DNA of 64,000 bases from Sambucus nigra (Eukaryota; Streptophyta; Magnoliopsida; Dipsacales; Adoxaceae): NCBI GenBank assembly GCA_949130495.1, contig OX422216.1, positions 367,436,605-367,500,604 of the forward strand, read 5' to 3'. A program made the position numbers and the translations under genes. Shown piece by piece: positions 23,530 to 36,415 of the stretch (within the stretch, counting starts at the first letter, position 1; each line of letters begins with the position of its first letter). Below the pieces are notes generated by a model. That model ran no database searches, was not told the DNA's origin, and saw only the letters and a program-made list of their open reading frames with translations.

Positions 23530-24475
23530 AGACATTATCTTATGGGGAAATTCTCATTTGCCCGTCCCAATCTTGAATATATTAGAAAATATTTTCAAAC
23601 TTTCTCTCTCAGAGGAGGTTTCGCTATTGGATTGATGGATGATCAGCACATCTTTAGCAGGCTTCATTTTGAAGAAGATTACTTAGGTATTTGGCTTCGA
23701 GGTCAATGGTCAATATCCAAATACACCACGGTGGTATCAAAATGCACTCCTCCATTTAAGAGAGGTTTTGATAACCCTATTATGCCATTATGGGTTACCC
23801 TTCCATATCTTCCAGATAATTTTTTTATAAAGGAGATTTATTCTCTATAGCCAAACTCATTGGTTATCTTTTAAAACTTGATGAAGCTACGGCATTAGTT
23901 TCTAGACCTAGCTAAGCAAGAGTGATGATTAAAATCAGTCTGACTAAGCCTTACCTCATCGGGTTTGTATAGGATGTGGATCAAACCCATGTTTTTGGAA
24001 ACATATTGTTTATGAGAGTGATCTAAAATTATTTATTGCATGCATGAGGAAGGGACATGAAGATGCAAAATGTGGACGTGCTAAAAGAATGGAGGCCAAT
24101 GAAGGACGTCGTATTCTGTTGGCGCATGTGGACAAAGGAAAAGTGATTATGGAAATTCAAACGTGGAAAAAAAAGTCAACACAAGATCACATAATTTCTA
24201 GGCAGCCTCATACTGCAGTCAACATTATTCAAACAAAATCAAAGAAACCTACCACAAAAATACCCCCCCCCCCCCCCCCCCTAATTTCCAACTCAACTAA
24301 ACTTTCCTCCAAATGGCATATTTCAAACCATACCAAAATTCCTTTACCACAAACTAGTTTTAATAACACAACCTTAACATCAAAAACTCCAATCACCTCA
24401 GACTCTTTAATGCTTTCTTCAAACACTCCAGCACCTAAAATTACTCATCCCTATCTCACGAAATTTCAGTAACTG
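23530..24475 (+). pseudogene. LINE ORF1 (DUF4283 and zinc-knuckle) ghost
   Basis: ORF1 proteins of plant L1s bind element RNA. The DUF4283 core is clear in 23545-23850 (GKFSFARPNLEYIRKYF, FAIGLMDDQHIFSRL, DYLGIWLRGQW, PIMPLWVTLPYLP). Near 24030 a zinc-knuckle remnant reads FIACMRKGHEDAKC, with the first Cys of CX2CX4HX4C replaced by Phe. A Pro-rich tail follows that contains a run of 19 C (24263-24281). The frame is interrupted between 23850 and 24044. Confidence 0.82.
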
Positions 24476-24940
24476 TTCCCGTTCCTAAGACTCTTGACAT
24501 CACTTGTAAAAATAAAATTTGACGTGATGAATGAGGTTCCTAATGATGAGACGCCTTTGCATACTTCTCCTAATGAGAATACAGTTGTTTCGTGTTGATT
24601 GAAGATGGTGAAATTTATGGCATTGACATGCATGATATCCCCTTACTAAGGACTCTTCCACCTGACTTGTGCCTTTTATTTAGCATTAATTCATCTCCCA
24701 GAGCTCAAACATGAAAAAAATGCATCCCAAAGCAAACAGGCATGGGCATCTGATAGTGAGGAGCTTGACCTTTTTACACCATGCAACATTGAGTAGTTAT
24801 CAAATTTCTCAAGTTTTCAAAGTTGGGAGAAACAAAGTGGCAATCTCAAAATGTCCCAGAAAATAATGGCACCAAACCAAAGACTAGTCCACTAGGTCAT
24901 CTGGTAAGCTTCCTCAAAATTTAACTTTATCTAGTTTTAA

Positions 24941-27900
24941 ATGATTAGCTACCTTTTTTGGAATATTCGTGGTGTGGGGAATGCAAATTTTGTTCGCAGA
25001 CTCAAAAGACTTATCTGTAATCATAAGTTGGATGTTGTTTGTTTAATGGAACCAAAAATTGGAAATGGTAATAAATTATCTCTTTGTAGGAAAATAAATT
25101 TTCAAGATGGGGTAGATAATGCATCAAATAAAATCTGGGTTCTTTGGAAGTTTGATTTGTCTTTAACCATTCTTAGTGGTAATTATCAAGTTCTTACTCT
25201 TAAAGTGGAGCATACAAATTTCTTTTCACCAGTTCTCTTATCATGTGTTTATGAAAAGTGTAAGCTTGTTGGAAGAAGAGCCTTATGGAAAGAAATTGCA
25301 TGTCTTATAAATATTATAAATGGCCAATGGATCATTGGAGGTGATTGCAATGTTTTTAGATCACAATCTGAAAAAGAGAGTGGGAGAGGGATTAACAATT
25401 TAGCTATTGAAGAGTCTAATGTTGCATTTCTAATGCTGGTTTTCTCGAAATTGAATTTAAAGGGTCAAAGTTCACTTGGTGCAATAATAGAGAAGATGGC
25501 AACCATATATTAGCCCACCTATAAAGATTTGTTTGCAATGCATAATGGTTTAATAATGGTTTCATTTCCCTAATCAAACACCTTCACAGAAAAAATTCCG
25601 ACCATTCCCCTTTAATTTTCAATGTTAAATCCGAATTGGATAGAATCCCAAAGCCTTTTAGATTCATAAATGTGGGGACCAAACATGAAGATTTTCTTAA
25701 GATTGTTTCAGATTCTTGGAATGGGGAGTTAGAGGGGGGAGACCTTTATATCTTTCCTGCCAAACTCTAGAGTCTCAAATATGTTTAAAAATCTTAGAAT
25801 GCAAATGTTTTTCAAAATATACACCAAATAGTAAAAGCCGCAGAAGATTCCTTAATTTTAAAGGAATGTGAGTATGACCGTGATACAAAGTCGGAGAATC
25901 ATATGGAATTTTTCAGGGCCAAAGCAATTCACAACAAATAATTGGGTATTGAGGAGGAATTTTGGCGTCAAAAGGCTACTGATGGGGATTATAATACAGT
26001 TTTTTTCATAATATGTCTCAAGCAAACAAATCCAAACTTCATATTCATAGTATAAAAAACGAAGATGGAACTAATGTTTGTGGTCAAAATAATATTGAGG
26101 AGGAGATGGTAAAGCATTCTAAAGAGATTCTGTCCAAGCCAACTGTTATTCTAGAGGATAATAAAATTTTGAATGTCATTCCAAACATCATTTCTCAGGA
26201 AGAAAATGATAGGCTCTCAAAATTTCATTCTTTGGGATGGATAAAAATAGTGCAGCTTGTCCGAATAGTTACAACGGTTGGTTTTTTTAAATTTGTTGGG
26301 AAAACATTAAAACTGATCTATATAGAGATGTTACATCCTTTTTTACAGATAAGGACCTCCCCAAGAGATGGACTTATACAAATGTGATCCTTATTCCAAA
26401 AAATGCTAAACCAATTTTTTGTCCCGATTACAGGTCTATTAGTTTATGAAATTTTTGTAATAAGATTATATCAAAAATCATGAACAATAGACTTGGTCAG
26501 TTGCTTCCAAATATTATTTTAAATTCTCAGGCGGGCTTCATCAAGGGAAGGAATAGTATGGATAACATTTTGATGGCTCAAGAACTCATGTCAAACTTTA
26601 ACAATAAAGTCCACGGTGCCAATGTTCTTATCAAGTTAGACATGTCAAAGGCGTACGATAGGGTATCTTGGTTTTGTATTATCAAAGTATTTCGAGCCTT
26701 TGCTTTCTTCGAAACGTGGATCGATTTGGTTTGGTGTGCTATATCAAACTTCTTGTATTCTATATGTGTTAATGGTAAAGCTTGAAATTTCTTCAAATCA
26801 AAATGTGGCATTCATGTAGGTGACCTGCTCTCGCTAAGTCTTTTCATTATTGTAACAAAAACTCTTTCCAGAAGTTTGCATAATTTGATGAGCCAAGGCC
26901 ATAAAAAAAAATTCAATTCCCCCTGGTTGTGATCTCGTCTCATCCCTCTCTTTTGCTGATGATTGTCTCATATTTACTAATGGTGAGAAGAGGAGCCTAT
27001 TATGTCTAAAAACATTTCTTCACATGTATGAAATTACAGCAGGTCAACTCGTCAACAGTTCAAAATCATCCTCTTCTTGTTAGATAAATACTTCGACTGT
27101 TAGATGTAATACCATTAAAACTGTTACGGGATTTGTAGAAAAGAAACTACCCATGAAATTTTTAGGAGTTCCTTTATACACGGGAAGGCAAAATGCCCAT
27201 CTTTTTTAGAACTTAATCTTCCATGGCTTCGAAGGTTTCAAAATGGGACGAATAGCTACTTTCTTAGATGGGTAGAATAATGTTGCTTGTTTTAGCTCTT
27301 CAATCAATGACATTAAACATTTTTTGTAACTTAGACCCTCTGGCTAGTTTTATTCATAGAATGGAAATAAATTATGCTTCTTTTATTTAGCGTGCATAGG
27401 GTGACAAACTAAAACACCAATGTGTTAAATGGTAACACATGTGTCTTCCTCATGTAGAAGGAGGTGTGGGACTAAAATGCTTAGTTGACTACATAAAGGC
27501 ATATCCATGCAAGATTTGGGATTCGTTTCATAAATATGGAACTATATGGTCAGATTATATGAACAAGAGATATAGGTACCTAGGTGAAACTGACTTCCTT
27601 TTTTCTCCTTCTTTCTCCAGTTCAACGTGGCGCACGATGAAAAAGGTGTGGGAACTATATCATGAAAATGTAAACAATAATAATAAGATTGAATGGAAGC
27701 TTCCCTCAGATGGGAGATTCACTTTAAAATCTTCTTGGGATTTGGTTCGTAACAAAAGACGTAATCTTTTTTTATTCTCGTTGATTTAAAATCCCAGAAT
27801 TCTTCCTAAAGTTTCTATCATCATGTGGCGTCTCATTCTTTATACTTTACCATTAGATCCATGTTTAAAGAAAATCCATATTTATCTAGCTTCAAGGTGT

Positions 27901-28237
27901 AGATGGTGCACTAATTATGTTGACTAAGACTTTTGATCACTTATTTTGCTCCAGTCAACTAGCTCAGAAGGTTTGGAATCATTTTCCGAGTCTTATGGGG
28001 TATAGATTTAATTTTTGATCTCTTAAAAGGTATCTAATGTCTTGGTGGTTAAATTATATTGGAAATAATATTAAATCTTTACTCTCTGTCATTATACCTT
28101 GCTACATCTGTTGGAGGATTTGGTGCTCAAGAAATAATATGGAATTTGATGGAGAAGTTACGAAAGCGTCCAAGATTATTGACATGGTCCATGAAGATGT
28201 GATAATTTCTTTTCAAGTCATCCTTTCAAAGGTGTAA
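24941..28237 (+). pseudogene. LINE ORF2 (endonuclease-reverse transcriptase) ghost
   Basis: The APE-type endonuclease starts at the ATG at 24941 with FWNIRGVGN, then LMEPKIGN and GGDCNVF, and ends with SDHSPLIF near 25595; it would nick target DNA. RT follows: NSQAGFIKGRNSMDNI and KLDMSKAYDRVSW (26480-26785), then the catalytic FADD at 26952-26963. Post-RT pieces lie at 27439-27789 (LPHVEGGVGLKCL, DGRFTLKSSWDLV) and 28037-28237. At least seven frame breaks separate these pieces. Confidence 0.87.
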
Positions 28238-28345
28238 CGTCCAGATATTTTTTAGGTTTCAACTCAGATTTTTCTATCTCATGTTATGTAAGCCACCGGT
28301 GAAGGGCTCTTCTTCAGTAATCTCTCTATAAATAAATTTTCTTTT

Positions 28346-30280
28346 TAATAAAAATACAAATATGAAAACATACTTGTCAAAACCGTTCTGAGGAGAGTGT
28401 TAGTGAGCCAAGTCAACTCGAAACTCTGCACAAGCCAAAGTCTAAAATCGAACTCCACTGCTTTTTCGAGAGAACATCGCCTGTTTTTGTAATGGTGTCT
28501 CTGAATATGTGTTTTCATATCAATATTTTTCAACCATTATACTTTGATTAACATATCTATAATAAGTAATGAATATATCAATCCAATATAATGAAAATTT
28601 ATGTAAAGGTCTAGGCTCTATAAATACCATAATGTTGTATATTAATACCCAGTATCCCATCTCCTACACCCGCAAAAATGTCCAATTTGTTAAAACTATA
28701 TTGGAATTTATCCTAAGTTTCCTTGGGTACATAGGCTCCATGCCGAACAAAACTTATGAAGCCCAAGCCTTATAATACATTTCTCGGTTTATTTCTTAGC
28801 TATGACTCCATCTTTAGTCCAACCCCCCCCCCCCCCCCCCCCCCCCACTCCCTCATTGCCTAATGGTAGTAATAGATCTTTAAAAGATGAAATTCTTAGT
28901 GGTAGACCACTAGACTAGTTTTAAGGACAATACCTTCCGACTAGTGATTGCCAGATAAGCATAGCTAATTATAGCTTTGTTGGTGAATATGGGCCCACTC
29001 CTATTTTGAACCTCCACCGAAGCTAGCCTTTGTATTACTAATAGCTTCATGACCTCTCCAAATTGAGTTCTACACTTTCACACACATCATGTTAAAGAAT
29101 GTGATGAATAAAATTAGTAGCCTTTGGTATGTTGTCTTTACAAGTATGTAGGCAAAATATCGAGTTCTTCTCGTGAGCATAAGCCTTGAAAATATGTCTC
29201 ATGATATATTATCCCCGCAGAGATGCAACCATCTCTATTATCTCATAAACTATCCCTTTATAACCATAATGGGTTATCAAACTATCTCAAAGTATTGAAT
29301 ACTCGCAAACAGCCATAAAAATGTGTAAACACGTACACATACTATATGTAATCGAACTATGTAAGTTTTGATGCTAAGTCCTCTTGGGTACATAAGAGAA
29401 ATACTGAGTCCTTTTCCTAAGAATGAGCTTCGACATTATATCTCTCTACGTGTTGTCATAAAAGAGATGAAGACATCCCTCACATTACCTTTTTATCCCT
29501 CCTCAGACCACAAATGAGAGATTCAAATATCTTAAGTCGCGAATTCTCATGTACATATTTACACACTCATTGATGAACATTTGCCACCCAAGTCGAGCCT
29601 TCTCATTCACTTATATATGTACTAACGCCTACCGGTTATAAAACAACAGAGTCCTACACAGGCTATTTTGTGTACCTGCATTGGTTAAGTGACATTCCCA
29701 CACATTTCACTAATACTATTTTCCCATCTAATCACCAATCAACATTTTAAAGGACTCCCAACCTAATGTCACTAAACTAGTTCTAAAATAACTAAAAGTA
29801 ATCAAATAATGTTAAGAAAAGTAATAATCATGTAATTGAGGAATCATAAAAAATAAGTGGGGTGCCTAATACATGCCCCACTCATAACCTAATTTCCAAA
29901 TCCACACAACAAGACCAACCGCAGACTTAAGTGCCTTAGGATTTTCCTCAAAGGGCTAACCTAAAACTTTTTATTTGTTTTTATAACAAACAAATAGGCG
30001 AATATGAACATTCGACAAACCCCCTTATCACATAGAACACACTTAGGCCTAGGCTTAAGAACCTATGGCGTGTACAAAATCTGGATATGGCGTCAAACAT
30101 CTTGCAAGGGAAAAGTTGGTTAACTTATGTAAAAATAATAACACAACCTCAGCGGGACATAAAAATTCAGGAGACAAGCTCCCTCACACATCCACTGTTT
30201 AACATAATGATCCCCCAGGCACATCATCACTCGAGGCCCACAACTCCATAATCGTCCTTAAGATTTTGGTGTTTTAAATT
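28346..30280. other. Non-coding stretch with a run of 24 C
   Basis: No gene is supported; the short open frames show no family features. A homopolymer of 24 C lies at 28823-28846. At about 29860 a block with GGGGTGCCTAATAC, on the minus strand GTATTAGGCACCCC, resembles the GGTGTTAGGCACC phrase at 7046. It may be an Ogre/Tat-type remnant on the minus strand (weak). Confidence 0.35.
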
Positions 30281-31515
30281 TAAGACTACGCAATGATCTA
30301 ATAACGTTAACTTATTAAATTCAAATGACAACCCACACCAATATTTATATCTTTTTACACTAGAACATGCAACTAGCTGATTGTTGCGTAAAACAGTAAA
30401 ACATGCATTCAAACCACGAAAGATAGTTTTCAAGAAAAATACCCTTTCTGTGAAAAATCTTTTCTATAAAGGATACAAATTCTTTAAAGGAACAACCGCT
30501 TTTTTGAAACCACATGCATTCACTTTACCAAATTCAAACCACATGCATTCACTTTATAAAATTTACAAATCGCAACATACAAATTCTATAAAGGAACAAC
30601 CGTTTTTTTGAAAAATCTCCCATAGCTGACCTTCGTCATCTTTCCACAATGATCCCTACAAGAATCACAAAAATTGAAGTCTTCCTTCAGCAATGACTCC
30701 CACAAGAATTACAAGAACGGCAGTGGAGACACCTTCACCACAACATGTAATTCCAGTATGAAATTATATTTGGGTTTCAAAGTGGATTCATAATTATATA
30801 TGTGAGGTGATGTATGTGAATCAAAAGATGTTTTTCCATTTTAAAATATGAGACTTTTTGTAGCAAGTCTACAGAAAATGTATTTGAAAAAGTCTTATGA
30901 AAATCCTACATTAAGGAGGTATTTAGAGTAATACAGCAAAATCCAGGAGATGCATATTGCTCAAACGAGTTTGATGCTTATTCGAATGAGGTTAACTCTT
31001 AGTTGTAACGAAAATAGGTTTCTTTCGAACGACAAGCCTATCACATTTTCATGTGATTCAAATGACCTTCTAATGACTTGAAACAATACGACTTCGTTAT
31101 ATGTTTATTGAATGTAGACTACAAACAACGCTTCTAATGACAAGGCACTTTCGTTCAAACGAGATTCACATCTCGTTTGAACGACTAGGTGGGAAAAATA
31201 TTTTATTTTAAGTTTAAACAATGCCTCATTTTTAAATCAAACAAAATAAAAACAACTCCTAGTATAATTATAAATAAACTTACAACTCCAAATATAAATT
31301 ATACCATCATTAGGTGGAGTAGAGGAGCATGATGAAGATGAACATAATGCACGTTGAAGATGTAGTGGTGCACATTATAGATGCATATTGGGTTTTGGAT
31401 ATTTGGATCTTTGATACTTCATGATGATCATGATGATATGATTTAGAGTAATGTTATATGCCATAAAGTCTGGAACCTAGATACTAAGATCAATGCCTAA
31501 TTTGTTGCCCTTACA
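30281..31515 (-). repeat. 3' LTR of the copia element (left copy)
   Basis: Matches 35270-36415 with many substitutions and indels. Its plus-strand start is TAAGACTACGC where the other copy has TGAGATTGCGC, so the terminal CA of the minus strand is mutated. It carries a local duplication (about 30465-30620) and a perfect 14-bp hairpin at 31152-31183. Confidence 0.82.
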
Positions 31516-33390
31516 AATCTCTACCTATGGCATTTCCAGTAAAAATATAAAAATCTGAATTATAAAAAAATTCTTGGACAAACATTATTCTAATACCACA
31601 AAAATGGAATGATATCAAAATGCATAAGTCTTCGAAATCTTCAACATCTTCAAATATCAAAATCATGAATTATCCCACTCTCTCTTGATCTTCTTTTGGG
31701 AACTTTGTCTTAAGTGTATTTTGCATATGCTCATGAAAGTGTAATTGCTCACAATAGACAAACAAATTCAAGTGATACAACAAAGAGTTTGAAACATAAA
31801 ATTCTAATTTGAACTTATGTCTCCCCTATAAATCAAACTCCCAACCCATAACTCATTCTCCCCCTTTGTATGTTGTCCGAAATGGACAAGGAAAAGAAAA
31901 TATAAAGAAATAAATCAGAGTGTGTCATGAAAATAGAAGAATATCATCACAAATATAAGGCAATACGTATCGTTGAATGTTAAACTAAGAAAAACAAAAA
32001 CAACTATTTTTTAATTTTTTAACTTTTTATAATGTATAAAAATATACAAGTACAACACACCATGAACTAACACTAAGATAACCAAATCATGAAAGCATAA
32101 GGAATGTGTGTGAACAAGTACGATAGGTAAATCAACTAAATTAAACATAACATATGTGCATGATGGATTTGAGATACTCATAACGAATTTACTGAAAGTC
32201 TGCCTCAGGTATAACAAAATGAATTCATATGAAATTGACTCAATATAATCGATAAATCAAAGTCTAGAATATTTTTCACACCAATAGCGCCCAAAACTAA
32301 TTATTGTTTTTGGAGATTATATGGTACGTGCAAATTCATTGGTCTTCTACTTTAGCTCCCCTAAAATCTTCTCATAATGTAGGAATTCACTCCCAAGAAT
32401 TTCAAGAGATTAATACTCGTGTGTAATGAATCATCAATATTCAAATTTAAATTTGGCCTAGCACTTTTGTTTTTATGTGTCATTAATCTTTTAGGCTCTT
32501 TTTTTTCAAATGGTGGATTTTCATGCAAAGTCAACATGTCTTTTAAAGCTCCTTTTCATTGTTTGAACTGAAAAAATGATTTTTTAAATCTAACCATGGT
32601 TCTTAAAAGCACAACTTTTATCTCATATGATATATTTTTATTTTTGGAAAAATTGAGATGAAAACACCTTGACCAAAATATGATCGATTAGTTCAATGCT
32701 CAAAGAAATTTGTGCACATGTGCATTAAAGGAGACAATGAGACAAACATGTAATAAGTAATCATATAATCACAGTACAATGATTACAACACATCATAAAG
32801 CACATGGATGGAATGATGTTGTGTCTCAAAAAACTATCAAAGAGTTACGTCGATAATTAAATGATATTATGACTCGGCTATTCAAAATGTCCATCCATGC
32901 AAGGTGTAAACAAACTCGAAAAATATTTTTGTGTTTTTCCATAAATTTATAAAAAGAAAATATTTTGGCCTTTTTCATTTTTCTTAATAACCAAAAATCT
33001 TTTTTAATTTTTCTAACTTTTTCATAAAAATAAAACTCTTTTTTATATTTTTTGAAAACTATAAATACAATCATATTACATAGTAGCAATAGGGATATAC
33101 AATAAGTTCATGAAAAGAACCCTATTCTACTGAAAAGTCTCAACCTTAACCATTAGGACCGAAGGAGCTCTCAAAAGGAGATGAAATCCTATGAAATTAT
33201 TCCATCAAATCTTGTGAAGTCTAGACTAAATACTCTACTTGCTCTAAAAAAACTCTCAAAATATCGCTCGTGATGTGCAGGACCGTGTGGAGAAACATGT
33301 GTAGGAGTGCATGCGGGGACTCATGAAAGTACTCATGTAGTAGAATACCGAGGAAGATAAGTATGAGACACTCTCCCTAACTTGAAGAAA
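31516..33390 (-). other. Copia interior without recognisable genes
   Basis: AT-rich sequence between the gag ghost and the 3' LTR. An open frame at 32826-33089 (minus) is Lys/Phe-rich with no family features. Neither RT (YVDD-type) nor integrase motifs were seen on either strand. Confidence 0.5.
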
Positions 33391-35135
33391 AATTCCCTAA
33401 GGTGAACTATTTACTTGCAATGGGATCAAACATACACGAGATTAGGCCCACCTTTCTTAAACATCAAGGACGAGCATTCCTAGGTTGTTTAGGACTTCTA
33501 GGTGGGTTAGGTCGAGGGCGATACGGATCTAACAAAAACTCAGGAACCGTCTTGAGTGGTACATGAAAAGTGGATGCACCATCATACAATATTCCTAGCC
33601 TCTCAACGTTATCCAAAACAGGACCAAGGAGCATATTTCCAATATTTTTAAATGTGTCATCTAAAGTGAATTTAGCCTCTCGGGAAAGTTCGAGATCTCT
33701 CTTGAGTTAGGATACATGGGCTTCAATTTTCTCACAATTCTCCATTAAAGATTGAATATCGCTCGTAAGACTAGCCATAATGTTGGCTAACTCTCTCTCT
33801 CTTCCTTACCTAAGACAATAAACTGTTCACTCAAAGCTATCTTCACCTTCTTGAATTGACTTGCCGACGCCTAACAGACCCTCAAAACATTTACCTCTCT
33901 CTCCAAATCTAAAATCCTAGGAGATAAATTTTTGTTCAACATTTTGGTTGTCAACATCTTGGTGTACGAATCACTAAAATATTTTGGAGATCCCCTTATC
34001 CCTCACTAAAAATCTCATCCACATTTTCACTATAATGTCTTTAAACATCATCTAAGATTTCACGTTTACATGTGTCTTCATCGTCGTGGGACAAACTAGT
34101 AATGCTAACATGACTAGCCATGAACATAATGTACGTTGCATATGGTGATTCTCCCCCTGAATCAACCGAGATGACGTCACAATCGCTAAGAGTGTATTTA
34201 TTTTCAATCTCCTTACCCTTTCTCTTTCACTTAGTGGGACACTTATATGAATTATGCCCTCTACTTCTGCACTCATATCACATTATTTCCTCATCTTTAT
34301 CACTGATATCCTTAGCCTCATTCTTAGATTTATTTTTCTAAAAAATAATTGTATTGCAAGAATTTTCTTTGGAAAATTTGAGAAACTTATTAAAAAAATT
34401 ATAAACAAAGGCAAGTCATTAAAATCACAATCACCTTCATAATCAGACTCACAAACTCTTTCTTTTTATTTTCTTTTTCTTATTTTCAGTCTTTAAATCT
34501 ACCCCTATATGCTTAGGTTTAATGGTTTTAGGGAACAAATCTATCTCATATGTTTAAAGATCTCCTAAAAGTTCTTCTAACCTAAAAGTCTCTAAAATCC
34601 TTAAAGAGTTAAAAAGACATAACCTTGGGAATAAATCTGGAAGGGAGAGACCCCAAAATCATTTTCACGACCCTCGTCTCTGGAATTTTCTCATCCAAAT
34701 TAAAACTAGTATTTATGATGTCCGACAAACTAGCATACAATTCATCAAAACTCTCGGAATCTAATAAAATGGTAGTCCCAAATTGGGCGGTCAAATTTGA
34801 AGCTTTGACGCCTTGACATATCTGGTACCGTCATGTGTCAATGGGAGGATATCCCATACTTCCTTAGATATAGTGCACGACATGATGCATCGAAACTCGA
34901 CAGGAGTGACGGATCCTGAAATCGCACTAAGTTCGTGGGAGTTCAAGGTACTCCACTTAAAGTCATCATCAATCCAGGAGGCAACAAGTTTAGGACTCTT
35001 AACTTTATCAACACTAATCGTGGGTGGAGTCCACCCTCTTTCATATACTAACCAAACCTTCTCATTTATGGCAATCATAGGAGATCTCATTTAGGCTTTC
35101 CAATAGGCATAGTTCGATCCATTGAAAATTGACAT
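33390..35135 (-). pseudogene. gag: Copia gag ghost
   Basis: The minus-strand start is ATG at 35135 (MSIFNGSNYAYWKA), followed at once by a TAA. The UBN2-type copia Gag then reads WTPPTISVDKVKSPK, CIMSCTISKEVWDILPLTH (to 34791) and SESFDELYASLSDIINTSFN, GSLPSRFIPKV (34794-34609), with a frameshift between them. A zinc-knuckle remnant (CRSRGHNSYKCP) lies near 34240. A charged, probably coiled-coil tail follows to about 33390, as in SIRE-type Gag proteins. Gag would build the particle; this copy is dead. Confidence 0.78.
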
Positions 35136-35269
35136 CCTATTATTTAAGTTATTCATAAGAAAATTTGCAATTTTCAATATCATTTTTTCAGAAAAAATAA
35201 TATCATAGGAAAAATTTGCAAAAAATAATATCTCATGATAATTTGGTGAAACCCTCTATGATACCAATT

Positions 35270-36415
35270 TGAGATTGCGCAATGATCTAATGGTGTTAAC
35301 ATATTAAATTTAAATGTCCACACTAATATTTAAATATTTTTATGCTAGAACATGAAACTAGGTGATTGTTGTGTAAAACAATAAATCATGCATTCAAACC
35401 ACGAAAGACATTTTTCAAGAAAAATCCCCCTTCTAGGAAAAACCTTATCTTATTCACTTTATAAAATTTACAAATTGCAACTTACAAATTCTATAAAGGA
35501 ACAACAATAATTCTGACGAATCTCTGACATGTGACCTTCGTCTTCCTTCAGCAATGATCCTCACAAGAATCATAAAAGTCGCAGTCTTACTTCAGTAATG
35601 ATTACCATAAGAATTAGAAGAACGATAATGGAAATGCCTTCTCCACAAGTTATAATTCCGGTATGAAATTACATGAGGGTTTCAAAGTAGATTAACAACT
35701 ACATGGGAGGTGTTGTGTGTTCGTCAAAAGATTTTTTTTCGTTTTAAAATATGAGAATTTTTGTAACACGTCTGCAAAAGAAGAATTTTTAAAAGTTTTA
35801 GGAAAACCCTACACGAAACATGTATTTATAGAAAAATATGAAAATCGAGGCAACGAAAGTCGTTTGAATAAGTTTGATGCTCTTTCGAATGAGATCATCT
35901 GTTAGTAATAATGAAATTAAGTTTCATTCAAACGACAAGTCTATCTCCTCTGAACGTTCTTCAAACAACCTTATAATGACTTGAAACATTACGCCTTTGT
36001 TAGATGTTCGTTTGATGTAGACTTCAAGTGACACTTCTAACGACAAATCACTTTCATTCGAATGAAATTCTTATCTCGTTTGAACAATTGGGCAGAAAAA
36101 ATATTTATTTCAACTCGAAAAAATTCCTCATTTTTAAATAAAATAAAAACAACTCCCAATGTGATTATAAATAAACATCGGACTCCAAATAGAAATTACA
36201 CCATCATTAGGTGGAGTAGAGGAGCAGAATGAAGATGAACGTGATGTACATTGAAGATGTAATGGTGAACTTTATATATGCACATTGAAGTAGTTGGATA
36301 TTCAGATCATTAATAAGTTATGATGATCGTGATGACGTGATGTAGAGTCACAGGATATGCCATAAATTCTTGTAACCAAGATACTAGGGGAAATGTCAAA
36401 AATTTTGACCTTACA
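35270..36415 (-). repeat. 5' LTR of the copia element (right copy)
   Basis: Its plus-strand start, TGAGATTGCGC, adjoins the primer site; the other end is CTTACA near 36415. It contains repeated TTCGAATGA/TTTGAACGA-type phrases in both orientations. Confidence 0.82.

Larger units (their letters stand above)
23530..28345 (+). mobile_element. Near-complete L1-type LINE (plus strand), decayed
   Basis: A 4.8-kb L1 with ORF1 and ORF2 remnants. It begins inside the DUF4283 domain of ORF1, so it is 5'-truncated. ORF2 starts at 24941 and carries endonuclease, RT and zinc-finger remnants. No RNase H follows the last ORF2 piece (28037-28237), unlike the minus-strand LINE beside it. The 3' end is near 28345 (TATAAATAAATTT, then TTTTTAATAAAAATAC). 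Frames contain many stops and shifts; it is not functional. Confidence 0.88.
30281..36415 (-). mobile_element. Ty1/copia LTR retrotransposon with gag but no pol (6.1 kb)
   Basis: Direct repeats at 30281-31515 and 35270-36415 are LTRs. On the minus strand the right LTR is the 5' one: it is followed by TGGTATCAT (35266-35258), a tRNA-iMet primer site. The flanks AAATT (30276-30280) and AAACT (36416-36420) look like a target duplication with one change. The 3.75-kb interior holds a copia gag ghost and shows no RT, RNase H or integrase. It is either a non-autonomous derivative or an internally deleted copy. The LTRs are clearly diverged, so the insertion is old. Confidence 0.82.
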
